In this document: positions 1-6,416 of the stretch, piece by piece | How positions within the stretch are numbered: the first letter of the stretch is position 1 | How the letters are laid out: each line of letters opens with the position of its first letter | DNA from: Nitrospinae bacterium CG22_combo_CG10-13_8_21_14_all_47_10 | Lineage (GTDB): Bacteria > Nitrospinota > Nitrospinia > Nitrospinales > VA-1 | NCBI GenBank assembly: GCA_002786505.1 | Contig: PCTK01000085.1 | Location: 20,067-27,312, forward strand | Reading direction: 5' to 3' | Length of the DNA: 7,246 bases | Position numbers and translations under genes: made by a program | The notes under the pieces: generated by a model | The model's input: the letters and a program-made list of their open reading frames with translations, nothing else | The model's database searches: none | What the model was told of the DNA's origin: nothing

Positions 1-1038
1 GCAACCGGGAAAGCTGGGGTCAAGATCCGCAATCACTTCAGCCACTACCTTATTCAGGTCCACCGGCCTGAAGGTTATTTTCTGGGAAGAAATTTCCGAC
101 AGTCTTAATAAATCATCAATCAAAATTTCCATACGTACAGCCGCTTGTTGCAAGCCAGCCAGATATTGCTGGCCGGTATCTCCAGGTTCCACATGTATGA
201 TATTCTGAATGCGTTCGCTGAAAACCATAATTTTCCGCAATGGTTCTTTTAAATCATGCGCGGCAAAGGAAGTAAAATCCCGAAGCGCACTGTTACTCCG
301 CTCTAAGTCCCGAGTACGCTCTTTGATATACTCTTCCTGCTCATCCAGAGTCTGCTTCAACTCGTCTTTAGCCTTTTGTTCGCTGGTGATGTCTATGCCC
401 ATTTCCATGAGCAAGGTAGTGTCATCCAAATCTTCGAATGGGGTTACGACGGTCAGATAAGTCCTTCCATCGGGAGCCGTCCATATATTTGATTCCGTTT
501 TAAAAGAGTCAAACACCCGGAAAGTACTACAGGGTTCACAAGGTGTAGAACGCTGGTGCATCAACTGATAACACATCCCATTTTCAGGGTTCCCAAATCG
601 CTCCCGAAACATTTTATTGGCAAAAGGAATGGTGTAATCCTTTGCCTGCAAATGAAAACAGGCGGGCAACTGGTCAAGCATGTTTAAAAAAATATTTCGC
701 TCCCTTTCAATCCTGTCTTCCGCCTTCTTTATCCTGAGTAACGTACCCATCAAAACGGATTTTACAGAATCAAGACTGGTGATCCTTTGGTCCAATCGCA
801 ACCCCTGTTTTTTTTCCAGTTCCTGCCAGTTGCGGATGAGTGCCAACCCCTTATATACAGGAAATATCAAAGCCAGTAAGGCAATAACTGTCGTTGTCAA
901 TACATCCTCGATTTTTGCAACAATTCCTTCATGGGAATCCAGGAAAAGGAACCCTTCCAAGGCAAACTCCCAAAGCAGGCTGAATAAGAAAATCGTGAGG
1001 AGTACATAAAACATTTGCAGAAAAAATACTTTTTTCAT
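1..1038 (-). CDS. Membrane-anchored PAS sensor histidine kinase, N-terminal part (C-terminus outside window)
   Basis: Reading the minus strand from an ATG at 1038 gives 346 codons open to the left edge, so no stop is in the window. Residues about 4-32 and 48-68 are hydrophobic and look like two transmembrane helices with only a short loop between, so there is no large periplasmic sensor. Residues about 115-220 resemble a PAS domain, ending in the typical GIDITSEQKA exit motif, and carry a cluster C156-x4-H161-x5-C167-x2-C170. A short coiled coil (about 218-253) leads to the HisKA box FAAHDLKEPLRKI, where H261 is the expected phospho-acceptor. The AHDLKEPLR form is known from phytochrome-type and multi-PAS kinases. 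The HATPase domain and any receiver should lie beyond position 1. Upstream of the ATG only a weak GAAAG is seen. The gene is divergent from the transporter at 1250. Signal and partner regulator are unknown. The kinase assignment is firm; the PAS boundary is approximate. Confidence 0.92.
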   Translation of the reverse strand, partial: MKKVFFLQMFYVLLTIFLFSLLWEFALEGFLFLDSHEGIVAKIEDVLTTTVIALLALIFPVYKGLALIRNWQELEKKQGLRLDQRITSLDSVKSVLMGTLLRIKKAEDRIERERNIFLNMLDQLPACFHLQAKDYTIPFANKMFRERFGNPENGMCYQLMHQRSTPCEPCSTFRVFDSFKTESNIWTAPDGRTYLTVVTPFEDLDDTTLLMEMGIDITSEQKAKDELKQTLDEQEEYIKERTRDLERSNSALRDFTSFAAHDLKEPLRKIMVFSERIQNIIHVEPGDTGQQYLAGLQQAAVRMEILIDDLLRLSEISSQKITFRPVDLNKVVAEVIADLDPSFPGC

Positions 1039-1122
1039 TGCTATACTTTCGAAGATGCAGTTTTGTGCGATAATTAGTGGCGTGTAATGCACAGCCTACC
1101 ACTTATACACAGGGAAAGTCTG

Positions 1123-1149
1123 ATTCTATTTACTCAGGAATTATGTAAA
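1123..1149 (-). promoter_or_regulatory. Possible promoter of the histidine kinase gene
   Basis: On the minus strand TTTACA (1144-1149) is followed after 15 nt by TAGAAT (1123-1128), each one mismatch from the sigma-70 consensus. It lies about 85 nt upstream of the kinase ATG in the divergent 1039-1249 gap. The spacer is shorter than the usual 16-18 nt, so this is only a candidate. No convincing promoter was seen for the opposite-facing transporter. Confidence 0.2.
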
Positions 1150-1249
1150 GACACTATCCCACCCAACCTAATGGGCTATTAACCGATGGTTTTTCAAGTC
1201 TTTTTGCCAGTAATCAGCGAGTTAATGCGGACTGAATATTTTTTATCTC

Positions 1250-2482
1250 ATGGTCTTTAAAATCAAGCAAAACCGCTCCTCCCTGACTCCTGACGAAATT
1301 GCACAAAAAACCTATCATTGCGATTTATGGCGCGGCGGGTTTGAAGGAGTGCTTTCTTCTGGCGCACAAACCTTCTGCCTGTTCATAGCTATCCGGTATT
1401 TTAATGCTGGTGAAGTTACAAAAGCTTTGATCGCCGCCGCTCCGTTTATGGGCATGTTCCTTTCCATGGCACTGTTGCATTACGCTTCAGCCACCAACTG
1501 GGAAAAGTCTGCCTGGGGGGCTCTTCCCTCCGTGATTACGGGATCCTGCCTTCTAGTGGCCGCCTGGGTTACATCCTTATACCTGTTCGCGATTTTTATA
1601 ATTATCGCGTACATTTGCCGTAGTGCCCTGCTCCCCTTCATCACAGATATTTATGGGGACAATTATCCACCTGATCGCCGCGGGGCTTTCTTCTCGAAAC
1701 CTCTGCTCTTGTCAGTGGGCGTAGCCGCCCTGTCAGGATATATCGGATCCTCCCTCCTTACAAAGGATATCGGATATTATCCGCTAATCTTTACCTTTTT
1801 AGGGTTCTGTGCCTTTTCAAAGGCCATTGCCATCTACCGCATGCCTTCAAAACCAATGGATCAAAGCCCTCATATAAACCCCTTCGGAAACATGAAATAC
1901 GCCTGGCAGGACCGTTCTTTTGGTTATGTTTTACTGACTTGGTTCATTATGGGGTTTGCCAACCTATGGACTCTCCCTTTACGCGTGGATTACGTCACCT
2001 CAACGGAATGGGGCATTGAAGGATCGGCTGTTTTTGTGGCCATGATTATCACTGTTATTCCCGAAACACTGAGGATGTTTTTCATTCCATTCTGGGCCAG
2101 ACTGTTTGATAAAATGAACTTTGTGGTTCTCAGGATGATTCTGAATCTGGCCTTCGGTGGCGGTGTCCTCCTATTTTTTATCACCCCCAATCCCTGGGTC
2201 ATTTCAGCAGGCTCAGCCTTGATAGGGATTGCCTTTGCAGGAGGGAGCATCGCCTGGAACCTGTGGGTCATCAAATACGCCCCTCCTGGTAAAACCGGTG
2301 CCTATATGTCGGTGCATGTCTGCCTGACAGGCATTCGCGGCACCCTGGGTCCGCTGATCGGCTATTGGACAGTGGGTTTGATCGGAGCCAGATACATCGG
2401 CATGGTTTCCTGTGCAATGATGCTTCTCGCAACCCTGATGCTCATCCCGGAAATTAAACACGGAAGAAGAAAGGCGTCCTGA
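1250..2482 (+). CDS. Major facilitator superfamily (MFS) transporter, substrate unknown
   Basis: The 410-residue product is strongly hydrophobic with about 12 predicted membrane helices (roughly 30-50, 57-78, 88-108, 110-130, 150-170, 175-195, 224-245, 257-280, 293-311, 315-340, 355-377, 380-400), the usual MFS length and count. The loop after helix 4 carries PPDRRGAFFS (140-149) and the matching loop after helix 10 carries PPGKTGAYMS (345-354). These equivalent motifs in the two six-helix halves support the MFS fold. The next segment, GIRGTLGPLIGYW (361-373), is a typical glycine-rich helix 11. The ATG at 1250 is the first after an in-frame TAA at 1223; no Shine-Dalgarno precedes it. A cytoplasmic Lys/Arg-rich tail ends the protein. 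Secondary transport across the inner membrane is the family role; I cannot name the substrate or subfamily. It is divergent from the kinase and separated by 113 bp from the next gene, so it may be monocistronic. Confidence 0.88.
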   Translation: MVFKIKQNRSSLTPDEIAQKTYHCDLWRGGFEGVLSSGAQTFCLFIAIRYFNAGEVTKALIAAAPFMGMFLSMALLHYASATNWEKSAWGALPSVITGSCLLVAAWVTSLYLFAIFIIIAYICRSALLPFITDIYGDNYPPDRRGAFFSKPLLLSVGVAALSGYIGSSLLTKDIGYYPLIFTFLGFCAFSKAIAIYRMPSKPMDQSPHINPFGNMKYAWQDRSFGYVLLTWFIMGFANLWTLPLRVDYVTSTEWGIEGSAVFVAMIITVIPETLRMFFIPFWARLFDKMNFVVLRMILNLAFGGGVLLFFITPNPWVISAGSALIGIAFAGGSIAWNLWVIKYAPPGKTGAYMSVHVCLTGIRGTLGPLIGYWTVGLIGARYIGMVSCAMMLLATLMLIPEIKHGRRKAS

Positions 2483-2492
2483 CAGCAACCCT

Positions 2493-2520
2493 TTGTGCCC
2501 CCGCATTACTTTGATATAAT
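2493..2520 (+). promoter_or_regulatory. Probable sigma-70-like promoter of the coiled-coil gene
   Basis: A perfect TATAAT lies at 2515-2520, preceded after 16 nt by TTGTGC (2493-2498), which matches only the TTG of the -35 consensus. Transcription would start near 2527 and leave a leader of about 70 nt before the ATG at 2596. The site is just downstream of the transporter stop and faces the coiled-coil gene. The -10 is convincing, the -35 weak. Confidence 0.4.
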
Positions 2521-2595
2521 AAAACAATAAGGTTTCCGCTTATTTTCACCGCTTAATTATGTAGAAACCCCAAAAACTTCAACCTGTAATCCCAT

Positions 2596-5500
2596 ATGGC
2601 CGGAAAATATTTCAGCCTTAAAGATATCCAACTATTGGCGGATCACTATTCGCAAGTGGGCGACCCAAAAGCGTTGGCCCTTTTTCAAACCATCCAGTCT
2701 TTTTATCCCCCAGGGAAAAATCCTGAGAACAGGGCTCCTATAGATGCCCAGGAAATATTAAAGGGACTTGAAAAATCTGGTTTTCATCCGGAAAGCCAGG
2801 AACAAAGTCTGGCATGGCTGAATTCTCTTCGTGAACAATTAAATCGTGAGCTCTTCGATATTATTTCCCGACAGGGAAATCCCGCCGAGCTGATAGTGGG
2901 TCCGGACTACACATTCATCCAGGTGCTAGAGAACCCACAACCCACATCTGCCGTAGAACCGGAAACTCAGAGAAGGAAGTTCAAGGAGTCGGAGGTCACC
3001 TTCAACCTTCCAGACGAATTGAAACTGGAGTTCGAGAAACAGTTGGAACGGCTGAAAGAACGCGAAGAGCAAACCAACAACAAAATGCGGGAGTTTCTTG
3101 CCAAAGAAAAAGAATTTGAGGAAAACAAGGTCCGGCTTGAAAAGGAAAATTCAGAATTCCGCACCCACCTGCAAAAATTACGGGAAGAAGAACAAAAACA
3201 TATTGAACAAGCCAAGGAGCAAACCGAAAAAGAAGTCAGCCGGCTTCATCAGGAACTGGAAGAATCCCGCCAGGAATTAGAAAACCTCAGGAACGAAAGA
3301 ACCCATCTTTTGGCGGAGCATGAGGCATCACGCTCAAAGTTCGACGCCGACTTTTCGCGAAGAGACCAGATATTCAGGGCGAAATTCGATGAAATGACGG
3401 AGTTGATGGAGAAACTATTTGCCGAAGAAAAAGCCCTCCAACAACGCCAGGAGAAGAGTTACAAAACTAACAAAATTAAGCAGTCACAAATAAAAAAAGA
3501 ACTCCAACAACAGGCAAAGAAGAACCAGCAACTCCTCAAACTTTCAAAATCGCTTGAAACTGAAAAAAGAACCTTCAAATCCAGGCTCAAGGAAGAGTTT
3601 GCAAAGCGTAAGGAGGAACTGGAGCAAGAGTTTCAGAGAAGGTCGGAATATCATATTCGACGGTTGGAAGAATTTGATGAAGATGAAGAACGCCTGGCCC
3701 GTGAAAATGAGAGGCTGAAAATCCGCGAACAGGGGCTGGCTCTGGAAGCGCAACAGAAAGCCGATGAGGCTACAAAAAAACGCCTGGCTGAAATTGAAAA
3801 ACTGGAAAAAAAGCTGGCGCGACAACAAAAATTACTCAGCAAGCAAGAAAAAGAAAGCGATGTCGAAAAAGCAGTCCTCCTGAAACAAATGAGCGGCATA
3901 GAAGGTGGCAAGTTCGCAGTCGACCAGATCAAAACTGCCGCGAACACCCAGGCTAATCTTTTAAAAAGAAGAACCAAGCTGATAAAGGAGTTGGAACAGG
4001 ACCGCATCAAAGTCGAACAGGAAATACAGGAAAAAAGCCAGGAACTGGAGAAAGCATACGAAAAGGAAACCCAAAAACTTGCAGAACAAAACAAAGCGCT
4101 GATTGAAGAGCAGAAGCGACTGCGTAACAAAGAAAAATTTTTACTGGAAAGGGAAACCCAGGAACTTCAGCGCATGAATGAGGAATTCGAAGAGTTTAAA
4201 AACTCTCTGGAAGTAGAACAAATAGAAAAAGATATAGCCCTTGAGGCAAAAGAGCAAAAACTTGAGCAGGAAGAACAGAAACTCCTGGCTCTCCTGCAAA
4301 AACAAATGGACGAAGAAAAACAAAGACGCGAAGAGATGTCCGAAATGGAAGCGGAAGCAATGCGGGAACTTCAGGAAATCCAACATGTCAAAACTGATGT
4401 CCATCAGCAGAAGGTCGAGGTAAAAAGTTTTCTCGCTGATTTTAATACCATCTACTCCGACATCCTGAATACACAGAGTTCGGAGTATGAAAATTTCAAA
4501 AAACGGATCGCCTTTATGGAGGAAGAGGCCGCGCGGCTGACGTCAAACCTGAAGGAGAAGGAAAAATCCATTACAGAAGATACCATTGCCGCGGAAAAGG
4601 AACTTCGTGAAAGGCTCAGGCACAAAGAGTCGTTAGTCGACTCCATGGAGGACGACCTGAGAAAACGCGTGGGGGAATATCAGAATTTTGTTAAGGAACT
4701 GTCTGAGGTTAAGCAATCCATGAGCGAAGAAGACGCCGCCAGAAAAGCCGAGTTGATGGAAAGCCTGTCTCATTACGAAAACAAGCTGACCAGTCTGGGC
4801 AAGGCCTTTGAGGAACTTTCGGAAGCGTTTCATACAGAAAAAGAAAAAGGTCAGGTTGAGATTGTCTCTGAAGAAGATGACAAAAAACCCATGGAATATG
4901 ACGATGCTCTGGCAAAGGCGGAGTGGCCTCAGGCCATCCGCCGACATCTCGGCCTTGTCTCCGGTGAGCAGGATCCGCATATCATAGATTGCCTGTACAA
5001 GCTTGGTGAAAAATGGGATGAATGGGTACACGTTCCCGAAGGAAGTTTTTTGATGGGTCACCCTCACTCCAGAGATTCAGCGCCTCACAAGCAGGTCAGA
5101 ATTGAGAAGCCGTTCCTGATCAACAAATATCCTGTTACCAACATCGAATTTTTCCGATTCATCAACGAAACTCAATACAAAACTGAAGCAGAAACTGTAA
5201 TTGACGCCATCGTCTATCAAAGCGGCCACCTGGCCCTGCAAGGTGCCGGGGGCTATCAATCTTCCTTTTCCAATCCCAGCCTGGCCCCAGTAAAGGAAGC
5301 TTTCTGGCTTTGCCCAGATGGTCAACCCGACTCTCTTTACGGGAAGCATAACCACCCTGTTACACAGGTTACATGGAATGATGCACAGGCGTTTTGCAAA
5401 TGGCAAAGCGAGTTAACAGGCCGGAATATTCGGTTACCGAGCGAAAAGGAATGGGAGTATGTCGCCAGCAACTTCGGCAAGACTCCAGCGGATCAATTTT

Positions 5501-5820
5501 TCTGGGATGAGGACCGGGTTGTCGAGTTCTGCAATATTGAGGAAACCGGAATTATGGGCACCCTGCCGGTCGACCATTTTCCGGAGAGTGAGTACTTTGG
5601 CGGAACCAGTGGCCTTTTTGGCAACGCTTTCGAGTGGGTCGAAGATACCCATGACAAGAAACATTCTAATGGGACTTCCAGCGGTCTGGAATACAAAATC
5701 GCACGAGGCGGAAGCTTTATCACAGATTTCAAGCATATCGCTATCTGGCGCCGGATTTCTTTTCCAAAAAGCTATTGCACCTCGTTCCTGGGTTTCCGAA
5801 CCGTCTGTGATTCTGCCTGA
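2596..5820 (+). CDS. Long coiled-coil protein with C-terminal FGE/SUMF1-like (C-type-lectin fold) domain lacking catalytic cysteines
   Basis: The 1074-residue product has three parts. Residues 1 to about 130 form a mostly helical N-terminal region I do not recognise. Residues about 140-755 are rich in Glu, Lys, Gln and Leu with heptad character and contain no proline (140-764) and no cysteine: a very long coiled coil, with a glycine-containing break near 434-438. An acidic linker and short helical segment (about 756-805) lead to a formylglycine-generating-enzyme-like domain from about 808 to the end. Family marks are VPEGSFLMG (813-821), HPVTQVTW (920-927), RLPSEKEWEY (946-955), GNAFEWVED (1009-1017), ARGGSF (1036-1041) and LGFR (1065-1068). 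The two copper-binding cysteines of true FGE (human C336 and C341) align by eye with T1043 and I1048, so formylglycine-forming activity is unlikely. There is no signal peptide, membrane helix or Walker motif, so it is probably a cytoplasmic scaffold or binding protein and not an SMC ATPase. The ATG follows an in-frame TAA at 2587, and no Shine-Dalgarno is visible. Function unknown. Confidence 0.9.
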   Translation: MAGKYFSLKDIQLLADHYSQVGDPKALALFQTIQSFYPPGKNPENRAPIDAQEILKGLEKSGFHPESQEQSLAWLNSLREQLNRELFDIISRQGNPAELIVGPDYTFIQVLENPQPTSAVEPETQRRKFKESEVTFNLPDELKLEFEKQLERLKEREEQTNNKMREFLAKEKEFEENKVRLEKENSEFRTHLQKLREEEQKHIEQAKEQTEKEVSRLHQELEESRQELENLRNERTHLLAEHEASRSKFDADFSRRDQIFRAKFDEMTELMEKLFAEEKALQQRQEKSYKTNKIKQSQIKKELQQQAKKNQQLLKLSKSLETEKRTFKSRLKEEFAKRKEELEQEFQRRSEYHIRRLEEFDEDEERLARENERLKIREQGLALEAQQKADEATKKRLAEIEKLEKKLARQQKLLSKQEKESDVEKAVLLKQMSGIEGGKFAVDQIKTAANTQANLLKRRTKLIKELEQDRIKVEQEIQEKSQELEKAYEKETQKLAEQNKALIEEQKRLRNKEKFLLERETQELQRMNEEFEEFKNSLEVEQIEKDIALEAKEQKLEQEEQKLLALLQKQMDEEKQRREEMSEMEAEAMRELQEIQHVKTDVHQQKVEVKSFLADFNTIYSDILNTQSSEYENFKKRIAFMEEEAARLTSNLKEKEKSITEDTIAAEKELRERLRHKESLVDSMEDDLRKRVGEYQNFVKELSEVKQSMSEEDAARKAELMESLSHYENKLTSLGKAFEELSEAFHTEKEKGQVEIVSEEDDKKPMEYDDALAKAEWPQAIRRHLGLVSGEQDPHIIDCLYKLGEKWDEWVHVPEGSFLMGHPHSRDSAPHKQVRIEKPFLINKYPVTNIEFFRFINETQYKTEAETVIDAIVYQSGHLALQGAGGYQSSFSNPSLAPVKEAFWLCPDGQPDSLYGKHNHPVTQVTWNDAQAFCKWQSELTGRNIRLPSEKEWEYVASNFGKTPADQFFWDEDRVVEFCNIEETGIMGTLPVDHFPESEYFGGTSGLFGNAFEWVEDTHDKKHSNGTSSGLEYKIARGGSFITDFKHIAIWRRISFPKSYCTSFLGFRTVCDSA

Positions 5821-5841
5821 GCTTGATCCCGTCCTAAAAAA

Positions 5842-5870
5842 TTGATATAAAAGCTTTTCACGATTTTAAA
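5842..5870 (+). promoter_or_regulatory. Possible promoter of the purE-tsaC-acpS cluster
   Basis: TTGATA (5842-5847, one mismatch from TTGACA) is followed after 17 nt by TTTAAA (5865-5870, four of six matches to TATAAT). A perfect palindrome AAAAGCTTTT (5849-5858) sits in the spacer. The pair lies 28 nt before the purE start codon, just downstream of the coiled-coil gene stop at 5820. No terminator is seen between the genes, so read-through from upstream is also possible. Confidence 0.35.
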
Positions 5871-5884
5871 TCTGTTTCTGAGTC

Positions 5885-5890
5885 AGGAGG
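5885..5890 (+). promoter_or_regulatory. Strong ribosome binding site deciding the purE TTG start
   Basis: AGGAGG is a full anti-Shine-Dalgarno match and ends 7 nt before TTG at 5898. The other nearby TTG (5893) runs straight into TGA, so this site fixes 5898 as the start. It is the clearest Shine-Dalgarno in the window. Confidence 0.85.
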
Positions 5891-5897
5891 CATTGCT

Positions 5898-6416
5898 TTG
5901 AGTAAACCTTTGGTGGGTATTATAATGGGGAGCGATTCGGACTATACAATTATGGAAGATGCCAGCAAGATACTGGAGCAATTTAATGTGGATCATGAAA
6001 TTCTGGTCACCTCTGCCCACCGCTCTCCGGAAAGAACCCGCAAATATGTGCAAGGCGCCAAACGCCGGGGAATCCAGATAATAATCGCTGGTGCAGGAGG
6101 CGCGGCTCACCTCGCAGGCGTGGTAGCGGCAGAAACCCAGCTTCCGGTCATTGGTGTCCCCATTAACGCCACACCGCTAAACGGCCTGGACTCACTCTTA
6201 TCAACCGCGCAAATGCCGGGGGGGGTTCCCGTAGCCACCGTCAGCATTGGCAAACCCGGCGCTAAAAACGCTGGCCTTTTGGCCGTGCAGATCCTTGCCT
6301 TGTCCGATGCTAAACTAGCGGAACAGCTTACGAAATATAAAAAGGATCAGGCCAGAGCCGTTGCGCAAAAAAGCAAAAAACTAAAAACCAGCCATGTCAC
6401 AAATTTTAAAGGTTGA
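5898..6416 (+). CDS. purE: N5-carboxyaminoimidazole ribonucleotide mutase (class I PurE)
   Basis: PurE converts N5-CAIR to CAIR in de novo purine synthesis, in the cytoplasm, following PurK. The 172-residue protein matches the family along its length: GSDSD (11-15) near the N-terminus for phosphate/nucleotide binding, SAHRSPER (39-46) with the catalytic histidine H41, AGAGGAAHLAGV (64-75), then a conserved stretch with GLDSLLS and QMPGGVP, and the KPGAKNAGLLAVQIL helix. The SAHR and AAHL signatures point to class I (N5-CAIR mutase) rather than the class II AIR carboxylase, implying that purK exists elsewhere; it is not in this window. Translation starts at TTG with a strong AGGAGG 7 nt upstream. 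The C-terminus is slightly long and Lys-rich, and its last 23 nt overlap tsaC. A run of eight G (6218-6225) lies inside the gene with the frame intact. It appears to be the first gene of a purE-tsaC-acpS operon. Confidence 0.97.
   Translation: MSKPLVGIIMGSDSDYTIMEDASKILEQFNVDHEILVTSAHRSPERTRKYVQGAKRRGIQIIIAGAGGAAHLAGVVAAETQLPVIGVPINATPLNGLDSLLSTAQMPGGVPVATVSIGKPGAKNAGLLAVQILALSDAKLAEQLTKYKKDQARAVAQKSKKLKTSHVTNFKG

Noticed and set aside
209..1009. Two plus-strand frames (209-460 and 680-1009) in the left region
   Set aside because: They lie antisense to the histidine kinase, whose 346-codon minus-strand frame has clear PAS exit and HisKA motifs; the plus-strand translations look like no protein family.
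1039..1249. Small gene or structured RNA in the divergent gap
   Set aside because: No frame with a credible start and no long stem were found; only short 4-bp inverted repeats such as CCCA/TGGG are present.
2526..2544. Inverted repeat AATAAG/CTTATT with a 7-nt loop followed by TTTT, considered as a terminator for the transporter gene
   Set aside because: The stem is only 6 bp and AT-rich and the T-run is short; it also lies downstream of the probable -10 box of the next gene, so terminator function is doubtful.
3651..4130. Antisense frame of 159 codons within the coiled-coil gene
   Set aside because: Ser/Phe-rich translation is the expected mirror of Glu/Lys/Gln-rich codons on the opposite strand; no start signals or motifs. 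The other antisense frames within 2967-5736 are rejected for the same reason.
2596..5820. SMC or Rad50-like chromosome protein
   Set aside because: The coiled coil suggested it, but there is no Walker A, Walker B or ABC signature at either end, and the C-terminus is clearly FGE-like.
5500..5820. Diversity-generating retroelement variable region in the C-type-lectin-like domain
   Set aside because: The fold is the one used by such target proteins, but no reverse transcriptase gene, no second template-like copy and no accessory gene were found in the window.
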